Shown here: positions 24,501 through 33,620 of the stretch, one piece after another | Layout of the letters: every line of letters begins with the position of its first letter | Position numbering within the stretch: the stretch's first letter is position 1 | Assembly: GCA_950295325.1 (NCBI GenBank) | Contig: OX485805.1 | Span: 47,270,758-47,330,757, forward strand | Source of the DNA: Polytrichum commune | Lineage: Eukaryota > Streptophyta > Polytrichopsida > Polytrichales > Polytrichaceae | Direction of reading: 5' to 3' | Length of the DNA: 60,000 bases | Notes under the pieces: generated by a model | Seen by the model: the letters and a program-made list of their open reading frames with translations, nothing else | What the model was told of the DNA's origin: nothing | Databases searched by the model: none | Translations under genes and position numbers: made by a program

Positions 24501-26157
24501 GTTGATGGAAAAGCTTCAATTTAGAATGATATTTGGGGTGGATATTTGGTAAACTTTTAGGATGTTATATATGCTTAGCACAAACTCATGTCATGTATTA
24601 GTACTTAGAAATATTACACAAGTATGATATGCTAATACTTTCATGTATTCTTAAAAACAGGATGTGGGAAAACTTGAATGTTGTTTTTACTTTGGCGATG
24701 GCATAAACCACAAGCTATGTAAGGTTCAACAAATCCAAGATGGAAGTTTGAGCAATCTTCGCCTATTGAGATTTCAAAGCAAAGACATGAAGATTTCAAC
24801 TGTCATCAACAACGTGGAGTGCATATGCACACTTGCTACACGTTCTTTCAACTTAAAATGTTTTATGATAGACTTAGTAACAACATTTTTGGGTGGTAGG
24901 AAAATGGGGTTTTGGGGTACAAATCTGATGACTTGGGATAACATGAGTTTGGAAACTTGTGCAACTCTATTAACAAATGCAGATCTTTGGAAATCTTTTG
25001 TGAAATTACAAGTATTGCAATTGCGAAGATGTTCATTCCTGAATCAAATACCCAAAGAAATGTTTTCCATCACCACTCTCATAGAAATAGACTTAAATGG
25101 TTCAAATTTGACAACAATACCGGAGGAATTGGGGAATCTGACTTCATTGACAACCCTTGATTTGCGGCATTGTAAAAGCTTGACAATGATACCGGAGGGA
25201 TTGGGGAAATTGAGTTCTTTGACAACCCTTCATTTGAAAGGGTGCAAGAGCTTGACAATAATACCGGAGGGATTGGGGAACTTGTGTTCTTTGACAACCC
25301 TTGATTTGACAGGGTGTGAGAGCTTGACAACGATACCGGAGGGATTGGGGAACTTGAGTTCTTTGATAACCCTTGATTTGAATTGGTGTAAAAGCTTGAC
25401 AACGATACCGGAGGGATTGGGGAACTTGAGTTCTTTGACAACCCTTGATTTGAGTTGGTGTAAAAGCTTGACAACGATACCGGAGGGATTGGGGAACTTG
25501 AGTTCTTTGACAACCCTTGGTTTGAGAGGGTGTACGAGCTTGACGACGATACCGGAGGGATTGGGGAACTTGAATTTTTTGACAACCCTTGATTTGAGAG
25601 GGTGTACGAGCTTGACGACGATACCGGAGGGATTGGGGAACTTGAATTTTTTGACAACCCTTGATTTGAGAGGGTGTACGAGCTTGACGACGATACCGGA
25701 GGGATTGGGGAACTTGAGTTCTTTGACAACCCTTGATTTGAGAGGGTGTACGAGCTTGACGACGATACCGGAGGGATTGGGGAACTTGAATTCTTTGACA
25801 ACCCTTGATTTGAGAGGGTGTACAAGCTTGACGACGATACCGGAGGGATTGGGGAACTTGAGTTTTTTGACAACCCTTGATTTGAGAGGGTGTACGAGCT
25901 TGACGATGATACCGGAGGGATTGGGGAACTTGAGTTCTCTGACAACCCTTGATTTGAGTTGGTGTAAAAGCTTGACAACGATACCTGAGGGATTGGGGAA
26001 CTTGAGTTCTTGGACAACCCTTGATTTCGGAGAATGTAGGAGTTTGACAATGATATCGAAGGGATTGGGGAATTTGAGTTCTTTGAGAACCCTTCATTTG
26101 ACAGGGTGTATAAGCTTGACAACAATACCTAGGGATTTGGAAACGTCACTTCTTTGA
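21568..26157 (+). CDS. HeLo/DUF1221-like, kinase, NB-ARC, LRR immune receptor (kinase-NLR), 3 exons
   Basis: The model joins 21568-23214, 23372-24424 and 24661-26157; both introns are GT-AG and phase 0, giving 1,398 aa. Exon 1: a hydrophobic segment (residues about 15-32), a DUF1221/plant-MLKL-like helical region (about 55-160, with ELRRIIQKGAALVNECGSGDW) and a protein kinase (about 238-507). The kinase has GVGASGSV (243-250), HLDLKPDN (353-360) in place of HRD, IDYG (384-387) in place of DFG, and MAPE (412-415). Exon 2: NB-ARC with P-loop GMGGIGKTT, kinase-2 LLILDDV, GLPL (749-752) and MHD (869-871). Exon 3: a short linker and about 14 nearly identical 24-residue LRRs. The start has a good context (GTCATGGCT). 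Such proteins sense pathogen molecules in the cytoplasm. The C-terminus appears cut short by a 1-base deletion near 26130-26150. Confidence 0.9.
25144..26155 (+). repeat. 72-base tandem array encoding 24-residue LRRs
   Basis: Fourteen units follow SLTTLDLRGCTSLTTIPEGL plus GNLS. Units 6-11 differ by only one to four bases from their neighbours, so the array is young and probably grows and shrinks by slippage or unequal exchange. Variable positions are mainly residues 1, 6-11 and 15 of each unit, the predicted exposed face. Upstream, two more divergent repeats (LQVLQLRRCSFLNQIP and LIEIDLNGSNLTTIP) start the solenoid. Confidence 0.95.
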
Positions 26158-26870
26158 TAACCCTTGATTTGAGGTATTGTGAGAGCTTGACAATGATACT
26201 GAAGGGATTGGGAAACTTGAGCTCCTTGACAACCTTTCATTTGAGAAGGTGTATGAGTGGACATCGTTAGCGGATGGATTGGAGAACTTGAGTTTTTTCT
26301 TAACCATTGATTTGAGAGGGTGTAAGAGCTTGACAACGATACCAGAGGGATCGGGGAACTTGGGTTTTTTTTACATTCTTTGATTTGAGGTGGTGTACGA
26401 CCTTGACAACAGTACGGGAGGAATTATGGAACTTGAGTTGTTTGACAACCCTTGAATTGGCAGAGTGTACGAGGTTGACAATGATACCGAAGGAATGTGG
26501 GTACTTGAGTTCGTTGACAACCCTTGATTTGGCATGGTGTACGAGCTTGATAATGATACAAGAGGAAGTGAGGAATTTGAGTTCTTTGACAATCCTTGAT
26601 TCGATATGGTGGAGGAGCTTGAGGACAATATCCGAGGCATTGTGGACTTGAGCTTACTTTGCCTCTTGACATGTCATAGCAACGAAAATGAGATATCAAA
26701 TATTATCAACAACATAGAGTGCATTTGTTCACTTGTTGCACGCTCTTTCAACTTAAAATGTTTTATGATAAGCTTTAGCATCATTGACTTATAGTAGGAT
26801 GAGTTTGGGCACTTTGAACGACATGAGTTTGGAGACTTGGAGATATTGGCAATGGGATGAAATTTTTTTA
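26158..26870 (+). pseudogene. Decayed LRR tail and duplicated exon-3 start downstream of the NLR stop
   Basis: After the stop at 26155-26157 the LRR sequence continues in shifted frames. About six further 24-residue units are visible up to about 26650, including an open piece at 26385-26651 (LTTLELAECTRLTMIPKECG). At 26690-26770 the sequence AACATAGAGTGCATTTGTTC and TTCAACTTAAAATGTTTTAT repeats the pre-LRR part of exon 3 (24805-24875), followed by a match to ACATGAGTTTGGAAACTTG. Part of exon 3 was thus duplicated behind the array. At least two frameshifts and several stops prevent translation. Confidence 0.8.
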
Positions 26871-27388
26871 TTTGTCTTAAAAAGATTTGATGTAAAAATA
26901 AACCACTAGGGTGCAAGCATGGTAAAGTGGACCAAAAAAGTGCTCTGGTATACTAAAACCATAATTTTTTTGGTCAAAGGCCTAAAAGTAGTAGCAAAGA
27001 GTTATTTAAATTGGAATTTTTTTTTATGATGACCTCTATTGTTGTGTTAAATACTCAAATGTAGAATATCAAGTTGAGATCTTCAACACTTAGCATCAAA
27101 AGTGATGCTCAAAAACAAATGGTTGAGTCTGGTTTAAAACTCAAACGTTTAGGAGTTCCTGCTTCAGCCGGCCACTGCCGATGTTTGACTGCCCTCTTAA
27201 AATGAACCCATGTTAGAACAATATATCTGCTCATTTTGACGCTTCCAATATGGGAATAGCATAAGGCAAGTAACACGAGACAGAATCTTTCTAGCACAAG
27301 CTTAGGGCTGTTTCATCCTTCTTTATCAGAACTGCCCGGGTTAAGCATTGTGCATCATAGGCAAAACAAAAGGACTTGAGTTACCTCA
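26871..27388. other. 3' flank of the first snoRNA unit; degenerate U14-like fragment
   Basis: No gene. A segment at 27155-27185 (GGCCACTGCCGATGTTTGA) is a damaged copy of the U14 domain-A region. The block around 27228-27370 (GCTCATTTTGACGCTTCCAA) is repeated at 30915-31060 and marks the downstream part of the snoRNA unit. Confidence 0.5.
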
Positions 27389-27472
27389 GGCCTCATCGAT
27401 CTTGAGTGGTTTGTGTCTAATCAGCTGACATAAAGCCATCAAGAGTAGCAAATATCATTTTAATCATCGGCC
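27389..27472 (-). ncRNA. Conserved candidate snoRNA, type D, copy 1
   Basis: The minus strand runs from GGCC through CGATGATTAAAA, TTGATGGC and CAGCTGATT to GATCGATGA and GGCC. GGCC/GGCC ends could pair, GATGATT can serve as a weak C box and the internal CTGA as D'. The terminal D box is ATGA instead of CTGA in all three copies (also 30780-30864 and 31233-31302), so box C/D membership is uncertain. Its place in a snoRNA unit is the best argument. I found no rRNA match for its guide. Confidence 0.35.
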
Positions 27473-27608
27473 AAAGACATTTCAAAATTATCAAGGCTAA
27501 TAACTATGTTCAAGCGGCAGCTTCGAACTCTTGAAAAACAGCCCTGAAAAGGCTATCATCACTGAGTCCACAGATTCTTATTTTAAGACAGGTTGTTTGT
27601 GGAGAAAA

Positions 27609-27675
27609 GGATCAGATGTACTGGCTTCGCTCCAAAGAGCTCAAATGTAATTCTCGGAATCAGTGTCGATCATCC
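27609..27675 (-). ncRNA. Candidate box C/D snoRNA, type C, copy 1
   Basis: The minus strand reads GGA, TGATCGA (one-base variant of the C box), CACTGATT (D'-like), then GCCAGTACAT, D box CTGA and TCC. The GGA/TCC ends pair. The same 67 bases recur at 28297-28363 and 31428-31494 with the box elements kept, which suggests selection or recent duplication. The target of the guide AAGCCAGTACAT is not known to me. Confidence 0.45.
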
Positions 27676-27884
27676 GGGGAAAGTATCCTCATATCCAATA
27701 CAGAAAACAGTGGACGAGCAAGCGAGAGCCCCATCACAAAAGGTATTCACATACCAAAGGAAGATTAGGAAGCTGCTTTATGGATCTCCTATCAGAGATA
27801 CAATACCATTCTTCTAACCTAAAACTAATCACATAAAGAATCATAAGGATCTGAATGCAAAATATATGGAGTGCAACAAATAAA

Positions 27885-27960
27885 AACCTCAGGGTGTGTA
27901 ACAAGGAACATCCCCAGCCCAAAGACTTCATAGAAATCCGCTTTTCTGTCATCATAGGTT
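27885..27960 (-). ncRNA. Box C/D snoRNA, type B (candidate U34/snR62-like), copy 1
   Basis: On the minus strand: stem AACC, C box ATGATGA (27949-27955), body, guide CCTTGTTACACACC, D box CTGA (27889-27892), stem GGTT. Length 76 nt, typical for the class. The guide is complementary to GGTGTGTAACAA, the kind of sequence found in 25S/28S rRNA. With the D+5 rule it would methylate a U, consistent with the site served by U34/snR62 in other eukaryotes; that identity is an inference from memory. The second copy at 32131-32206 keeps stem and boxes. Confidence 0.75.
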
Positions 27961-28113
27961 CCATCTCTCACACAAACAAACAATCTCAAAACCTAACTTG
28001 TGCAAAACTCGTGTCAAGAAATTCAACCATATTGTATTTCTCTACCTCATAGGTTTCCCTCAGAAGCGCGGATACTTTTCTAATCATTGCTAAGCACATC
28101 ATTTCACCAAAAA

Positions 28114-28235
28114 AGTCTCAGATATCCAAGGAAGATTTGGAAACTGCATTAGCTCTCAAGCCCGCCAGGGCGAAAGCTTTAGGCGGCCACTGCGAATGTT
28201 TGAGAAACAAGCCTACAACCTTATCATCCCTGACT
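28114..28235 (-). ncRNA. U14: U14 snoRNA, copy 1
   Basis: Minus strand: stem AGTC, C-box variant GATGATA, domain A AACATTCGCAGTGGCCGCC, domain B CTTCCTTGGATAT, D box CTGA, stem GACT. Domain A pairs with 18S ACTGCGAATG and domain B with 18S ATCCAAGGAAG, the two conserved U14 contacts needed for 18S processing and for guided 2'-O-methylation. The C box differs from the other copies at one base, and domain B is followed by one extra change (AATCTTCC), so this copy may be weaker. Confidence 0.85.
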
Positions 28236-28296
28236 TTCGGACAAACACTTCTCATATACATAGATATGTAAAGACACTTTGTTCCTGTGGAGAAAA

Positions 28297-28363
28297 GGAT
28301 CAGATGTACTGGCTTGGCTCAAAGAGCTCAAATGTAAAGTCTTGGAATCAGTGTCGATCATCC
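28297..28363 (-). ncRNA. Candidate box C/D snoRNA, type C, copy 2
   Basis: Same layout as 27609-27675: GGA, TGATCGA, internal CTGATT, guide AAGCCAGTACAT, CTGA, TCC. It lies between two U14 genes of the same orientation, 62 bases from one and 93 from the other, typical spacing for a plant polycistronic snoRNA transcript. Confidence 0.5.
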
Positions 28364-28455
28364 GGAGAAAGTGTCCTCATCTCCAATATCTCCACAGAAA
28401 CAAACAAGAATAATGCAACGGCCAAAAAACATGTAATACCACTATCAGTGCAAGA

Positions 28456-28577
28456 AGTCTCAGATATCCAAGGAAGGTTTGGAAGCTGCATTAGCTCTCA
28501 AGCCCGGCAGGGCGAAAGCTTTAGGCGGCCACTGCGAATGTTTGAGAAACAAGCCTATACAGATATCATCACCGACT
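28456..28577 (-). ncRNA. U14: U14 snoRNA, copy 2
   Basis: Minus strand: AGTC stem, perfect C box GTGATGA, AACATTCGCAGTGGCCGCC (domain A, pairs with 18S), CCTTCCTTGGATAT (domain B), D box CTGA, GACT stem; 122 nt. All functional parts are intact. It is the first gene behind the AAACCCTA motif at 28773-28780 in the minus direction. Confidence 0.93.
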
Positions 28578-28754
28578 GCATATAACACAAATCCAAACGC
28601 TCATATATTCCTAGCAAACTACCATCTAGGATTAAATACCCATTTCACCCGTGGACGCTGGGCTTACAAGACACCTACCACGTTACAGACCATGTCCAAG
28701 ACTCCTGCAGGGCAGAGCAATGTAGATGATCTGCTCGGAAAGCGAGCAGGGGTT

Positions 28755-28785
28755 CAAATAGGCTCACAGTAGAAACCCTAGATGG
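28755..28785 (-). promoter_or_regulatory. Telo-box promoter candidate of snoRNA unit A
   Basis: The plus strand reads TTCAAATAGGCTCACAGTAG followed by AAACCCTA (28773-28780). The same two words occur at the 5' sides of units B and C, each 170-280 bases before the first U14. AAACCCTA telo-boxes are common in plant promoters of ribosomal-protein and snoRNA genes. Transcription start was not determined. Confidence 0.5.
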
Positions 28786-29369
28786 AGGAGGAGCCCCCAA
28801 TGGATGTGCAATGAAACATTCAAGGAGATGAAGTTACCGTTGGAAAGCATCAAGCCATCCACCTGACACATCCACGTCTCTGTAATTTAGTTTTGTGTTA
28901 CTGGGAAGGTTTCCAGTTTCAATAAGCTTAGTGGTTTGAAGCTCTTGATGCGGGCATGTCGCTGTTGAATTTTGAGAAATCAATTATTCAATATCATTCT
29001 AATCAGCATTATTCCAAGAGTACTGGGTGTGCATTTAATCGTCGACATGCTGTCCAGTCTAATAATTTGGCTCCACTCTAGCTTACACTTGATCCTCTAG
29101 CTAGATCCAGCCCTCTTCCCGTGAGTACTTTGGATTCCGAGTAACAGAATGCAACGACTGCATTGCCGTCGAGCAAGTTCAGACTTGTTTTGGATGTCAA
29201 GCATCTAGATGTCATCCCCCGCAGCAAGTGTCGTCGAAGATACCGTGGTGAGCCGTGCAACAGTTATGTCTTGTTACCTTCACCTCTCTAACATCCAGAC
29301 ACCATGTGGGCCGCTCTAGGTAATCAGGAATTCGTCTGCCTCGACATTCTAAACGGTGAACGTGTTAAC

Positions 29370-29590
29370 ACAAAGTCAATGAACGGGGAGAACCGACCTT
29401 TAGTTACAGATGAACCGGTTGAAGTTCGAGACTTCAGGAAAATTCCCGTGCATTTTAGAGGAGTTCAGAGAATATACCTCAAATTAATAAAGAAAAACCA
29501 CAGTATGTTAACATGTAAACTTGGAAACACTAGGATCTCAACCGATTATGCCCAAAAATCTCCCCGGACATGTGACAAAGTGCTAACATT
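29370..29590 (-). repeat. Fragment of the LTR-like dispersed repeat
   Basis: GAGAACCGACCTTTAGTTAC, CTTCAGGAAAATTCC and GGAAACACTAGGATCTCAAC match the right arm of the inverted repeat at 11930-12170. The 122-codon ORF spanning it (29304-29672) has no other support and is taken as chance. Confidence 0.6.
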
Positions 29591-30134
29591 TCCTTATTGT
29601 GCGGTTTCTCTATCTTGTACAGAAACAAAATTCTCAATGGAAGGGAAACAGCATTCAAAACTCGCTGAGTAAGTTTGGAATCGCATGAGAATGCACTCTC
29701 TGTGTCTCAGCGTCCTTGCATCAATTGAATCTTTACTTGCCAGGGTCGAGTATCAGTTGCCAGGGACATATTTGTGATGGCCTTCATATTCTCAATGCTA
29801 TGCCTCTATAGCGCTAGGTCACATGGTATATTGGGCGTCTTTTCCGAGACTATAGTTTTGTATCGCTGTCGTTGTCAATTTAATTTTTAACTCTCCGCGC
29901 TAATGTCATAGTGACGATTCGGAATCTCAAGGCTCCTTACCAAGGGGGATCGCCACAAAGGCGCCTGTGAATTTCAAATTCAATGAGTTTCGTGAATTAT
30001 CAGGTATTATGCCCGATTGTCATTAAGTTTGTATCAGAAATGTTAAATATAAGTTTGAGACTGTTTGGTTAATTCAAGGTTAATTCAAGGTCTTGAAATA
30101 CAGGCCTTCTGCAAGTATTTTCAACAGTGAGATT
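29591..30134. other. Spacer between snoRNA units A and B
   Basis: No gene or RNA structure recognised; a short direct repeat GTTAATTCAAG occurs near 30068-30090. Confidence 0.5.
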
Positions 30135-30219
30135 GCACTTCTGTCTGCAAAAAACCACAGTATTTTTGCGACATCATACACCGAAGTGTCAAGCAGAGTC
30201 GGTCAGCATCCAGGAGCGA
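30135..30219 (-). pseudogene. Decayed type F snoRNA copy
   Basis: Alignable with 33621-33710, but the C box has become ATGCTGA, the D box CAGA, and the 18S-complementary guide is interrupted (ACTGTGGTTTTTTG). It is probably nonfunctional. Confidence 0.7.
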
Positions 30220-30278
30220 ATTTCTTTAGAGGTTAAGATAACTTTTCTCCTCCTTGGTCAGTCAATGTCACAATCAAT

Positions 30279-30366
30279 GCGCTCAGTGGAAGAAGTCGTT
30301 TTGTGATATTTGCAGAATGCACAAGGCACATCGCAACAAGAACCTCACGGCATTATCATCTTATCG
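30279..30366 (-). ncRNA. Box C/D snoRNA, type E, copy 1 (weakened)
   Basis: The minus strand has a C-box variant AGATGAT, the body GTTGCGATGTGCCTTGTGCA, guide CGACTTCTTCCA, D box CTGA (30283-30286) and stem GCGC. The copy at 33851-33942 has the perfect C box ATGATGA and a paired GCGC/GCGC stem, so this copy seems to be decaying. Target unknown. Confidence 0.5.
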
Positions 30367-30779
30367 CTAGCAAACCAGACACAAAACTAGAGAAAACCAA
30401 GAAACTACCGAAGACGTTGTGGTCCATGCTCGACACAGACCAAGATTAAGGGACAAAAGCACCCGGGTCTGTCTGGAACAGATTTTGAACATTTTGGTCC
30501 ATCCGTTTGTGAAGACTAAAGAGAACGAGTAGACAATCCATCCTCTACTCTTGTATCTTCACATATCACAATTAAAACTGAAAAGACATATCTATTGATT
30601 ATACGAAACGCGGTAAGCGATATGCTCAAAGGCAGAACACACATCCTTAGTGCTCCACTACTATGTTCTGGCTACAACCATGATGGCAGAGGTTGCGCAC
30701 TTATTTACAAGCGCGCACCTCGAGTACAAATCTCAGATTTCCAATGAAAGTTTGGAAGCACATTCACATATACAAAGGA

Positions 30780-30864
30780 GGCCTCATCGATCTTGAGTGG
30801 TATTGTGTGTAATCAGCTGGCATAAAGCCATCAAGAGTAGCAAATACATTTTTAATCATCGGCC
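30780..30864 (-). ncRNA. Conserved candidate snoRNA, type D, copy 2
   Basis: Second copy of the 27389-27472 element, with GGCC ends, CGATGATTAAAA, CAGCTGATT and GATCGATGA kept. Sequence between the boxes differs by several substitutions while the boxes are the same. Confidence 0.35.
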
Positions 30865-31232
30865 ATTGACAGCTCCAAACTCAAAGAACAATCTATTTAA
30901 CCGACCTCAAAACAGTGTAATTGCTCATTTTGACGCTTGCAATATGGGCATAGCATAAGACATGTAACACGACACAAAATTCTAGCACATCTTTACGGAA
31001 GTTTCATCCTTCTGTACTAGAACTGCCCAGGGTAGGCATTGTGTATCACTGGCAAAACAAAACAAGTCCAAAAATCTCTCTTAAAGGGCCGGATGTTGCC
31101 TCAGAGAGAAGACAAGTTGCTTCGTCATCATCCTCGAAAGGACTCTGGAGCACACATTGATACATTTGTTTTCCTAGTAGGTACCAACTTCCTTCAAGAA
31201 AGCGTGTACAAACCCACCCACATGAACAAAGA

Positions 31233-31302
31233 GGCCTCATCGATCTTGAGTGGTATTGTGTGTGATCAGCTGGGATAAAGCCATCAAGAGTAGCCATCGG
31301 CC
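31233..31302 (-). ncRNA. Candidate snoRNA, type D, copy 3, shortened
   Basis: Shares GGCC, GATCGATGA and the ACACAATACCACTC segment with the other two copies, but 14-15 bases around the C-box side are deleted (CGATGGCTACTC replaces CGATGATTAAAA...). Probably a decaying copy. Confidence 0.3.
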
Positions 31303-31427
31303 AATAACAACTCCAAATTCTTAAACTAGACTTTCGGAAGCCACTACGAATGTTCGAGAAAGAAGCCTAAAACTTTATCCTCACTGACTTTCACTGCATT
31401 TCACGATGGGTTGTTTCCGGAGAAAAT

Positions 31428-31494
31428 GGATCAGATATACTGGCTTGGCTCCAAAGAGCACAAATGTAATTCGTGGAATCAATGTCGATCATCC
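31428..31494 (-). ncRNA. Candidate box C/D snoRNA, type C, copy 3
   Basis: Same boxes as the copies at 27609 and 28297: GGA, TGATCGA, guide AAGCCAGTATAT (one change), CTGA, TCC. It lies 39 bases from the decayed U14 copy, as in unit A. Confidence 0.45.
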
Positions 31495-31532
31495 GGGGAA
31501 AGTGTCCTCATATCCAATAGCTCCACAAAATC

Positions 31533-31652
31533 ACTCCAATATGCAAGGCGAGTTTGGAAGCTGCATCCATCTCTCAAGCCTAGTAGGGGAAAGCTTTAGG
31601 TGGCCACTGCGAATGTTTAAGAAAAAAGCCTTTACAGATATCATCACCGACT
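31533..31652 (-). pseudogene. U14: Decayed U14 snoRNA copy
   Basis: AGTC, the C box GTGATGA and domain A (AACATTCGCAGTGGCCACC) remain. Domain B is CTCGCCTTGCATAT and the D box is lost (TTGGAG), so the RNA would not be stable or able to guide methylation. A further domain-A scrap lies near 31335-31355 and a domain-B scrap near 30735-30765. Confidence 0.75.
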
Positions 31653-32130
31653 GGGAAATCCGATAGCACCACAAAATCAATCACAACACATGTCAAAAGC
31701 AAGGCAACTGTTGACAAACAAGAAAGGGCACGTTTTATAAAACAACTGTTGAAACAAGTCAAATTCTTAAAAAACTTGCATACACAAGAACATGCCATGA
31801 TGCGACAAATTTGTTTGGAACAGCCATTCTGCTTGGCGTCTGCATTAGCCCTAGACAATGCCGATCTGTCCGATCTGGCAGAGTGATCTAGGCCAGGATA
31901 CTCTCAGAAACTCAAGAAATGATATTTTCCCCTCCAACGGAAGCAATACAGAAAATTCAAGACACAGCAAATAATCCACATAATGACGTAAATAGTTACG
32001 CGAGGGTATTCAAGGATACCTAGATATATGGATCGATCACTATCAATTCGAAATGTGAGTTTCGTTAGTTGCCTACAATTGCGTCATACCTCGAGATACG
32101 TTGCACACATAGAGTAACAAACCGAGTAAA

Positions 32131-32206
32131 AACCTCAGGGTGTGTAACATGGAACATCCCCAGCCCGAAGACTTCATAGAAATCCGCTTTTCTATCATCA
32201 TAGGTT
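32131..32206 (-). ncRNA. Box C/D snoRNA, type B (candidate U34/snR62-like), copy 2
   Basis: Stem AACC/GGTT, C box ATGATGA and D box CTGA are all kept. The guide reads CCATGTTACACACC, which still pairs with GTGTGTAAC of large-subunit rRNA; one base differs from copy 1 outside the core. It lies between U14 copies at 31533 and 32357, as its paralog does in unit A. Confidence 0.75.
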
Positions 32207-32356
32207 TCCATCCCTTACGTAAACAGACAGACACAAAACCTGCACTTGTGCAGAGCTCATGTGAAGAAATTCATGTTGTATATGTGTACTTCATAGGCTC
32301 CCTCAGAAGCGCGGATACTTTTTAAATCATTTGCTTAACACAGAATCCAATCACAA

Positions 32357-32478
32357 AGTCTCAGACATCCAAGGAAGGTTGGGAAGCTGCATTAGCTCTC
32401 AAGCCCGTCAGGGCGAAAGCTTTAGGCGGCCACTGCGAATGTTTGAGAAACAAGCCTATACAGATATCATCACCGACT
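32357..32478 (-). ncRNA. U14: U14 snoRNA, copy 3
   Basis: Intact AGTC/GACT stem, C box GTGATGA, domain A AACATTCGCAGTGGCCGCC, domain B CTTCCTTGGATGT (here with the G found in animal U14) and D box CTGA; 122 nt. First gene of unit B behind the AAACCCTA motif at 32658. Confidence 0.93.
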
Positions 32479-32637
32479 GCCATAAAATAAAACAAAACCT
32501 AAACGCTCAAGAATACATAGACTGACTGCTCTACCATACAATTAATATTTCGCAAGTGGACAAAAAGGGAGAGAGTGCCCACGACTCCTCAGGGGTAGAG
32601 CGATGGAGATGATGTGCTTTGCAATGCGAGCAGGGCG

Positions 32638-32670
32638 TTGAAATAGGCTCACGATGTAAACCCTAGAAGG
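32638..32670 (-). promoter_or_regulatory. Telo-box promoter candidate of snoRNA unit B
   Basis: TTGAAATAGGCTCACGATGT followed by AAACCCTAGA (telo-box at 32658-32665) corresponds to the unit A motif. The surrounding 300 bases (32620-32940) also match 28740-29080, showing that the promoter was duplicated with the unit. Confidence 0.5.
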
Positions 32671-33620
32671 AGAGGGCGCCGAATAGGAAGGCAGATGTGC
32701 ACCGAGCCATTCAAGGAGTTTAGGTTGGAATGCACTTCATCCACCTGGTACCTCCTCTGCTCTGAAATGTACTCTGGTTTTACTGAGAAGCTTCCTACCT
32801 ATGCTCTCGATGCGGAAACTGAATTTTAATATTTTAATATCCTTTTAGATAACGTTATTATCCCAGAAGAAGTACTAGGTGTTCTTTTGATTGTCGACAT
32901 ACTTTCATTACGCAGTCGGATGATTCGGCCCCACTGTAGCTTACAATCAATTCTGAAACGAGATCCAGCCTTTTTCCAATCAATGCTTTGAATTCCAACT
33001 GACAATTTGCAACGACTGCATTCTGCGGGCACAAAAGTTTCGAGTCAAGTAACTCAAGCAAGCTCCAGAGTTGAGCCAATAACGACGATGCGCATGTGTC
33101 TTCCAACATGTTGTAGTGAGGCGTTCCTATGTTTCATTCTCTTTACATCATTCTCGTTCTGTTTACCTCTTTACGTTCACGTTATGAGGCCAGCTAATGT
33201 ACACAGGGTTCATTTGCCTAGGCACCCAAATTTGAGAATTTCATTAGCTTCTCCTTCATGTGTGTGGCCTCAGTAGAAGACTATTGCGTTGTTGGCCATT
33301 GGAGAGTGGACGTTCAATGCCATGATTTGTGCATTCACGACTCCAATCACGAGGACATTAGGACAGAATATGTAGTTGGCATCGGCCTCATTTCGAAGCC
33401 AGATCCATCCTCAGAACTTGGCATCAATTGTCCTTGTATATGGAATTCATACTCTTCGTGGGCGTTTTCGCGTCGTTTGGGAAATAACACTGGTAGCAAT
33501 TGTATGAGATTCGGATTCATTTGAGCTCCAATAAACCAGTCTTCCCACGTCGAAACGTTGTAGAGATTACAAATACCATTCTTTATTGGAAAGAACCGGG
33601 TGTTAAATATTTTCAAGACG
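32671..33620. other. Upstream region of unit B and spacer to unit C
   Basis: 32671-33010 is similar to the upstream region of unit A. 33010-33620 contains only short ORFs of no known family on both strands. Confidence 0.4.

Noticed and set aside
25079-26125. Long minus-strand ORFs (348 and 317 codons) through the LRR array
   Set aside because: They are shadows of the 72-base repeat: a multiple-of-three repeat without stops on one strand stays open in other frames. Their text is a monotonous repeat (GLSKNSSSPIPPVS) with no family.
25144-26155. Regular repeat array as a CRISPR-like structure
   Set aside because: Repeats are contiguous, in frame and encode LRRs; there are no unique spacers.
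28196-28585. 129-codon plus-strand ORF, with similar peptides repeated at 31411 and 32331
   Set aside because: At first it looked like a small gene family (CGEKDQMYWLGSKSS, RQGESFRRPLRMFEKQ). The repeated blocks are antisense to U14 and neighbouring snoRNAs, which explains the conservation.
29304-29672. 122-codon plus-strand ORF
   Set aside because: It overlaps a fragment of the LTR-like dispersed repeat and shows no protein family features.
31075-31160. Another box C/D snoRNA (ATGATGA ... CTGA on the minus strand)
   Set aside because: Only about 30 bases separate the boxes, no terminal stem forms, and there is no second copy in unit A.
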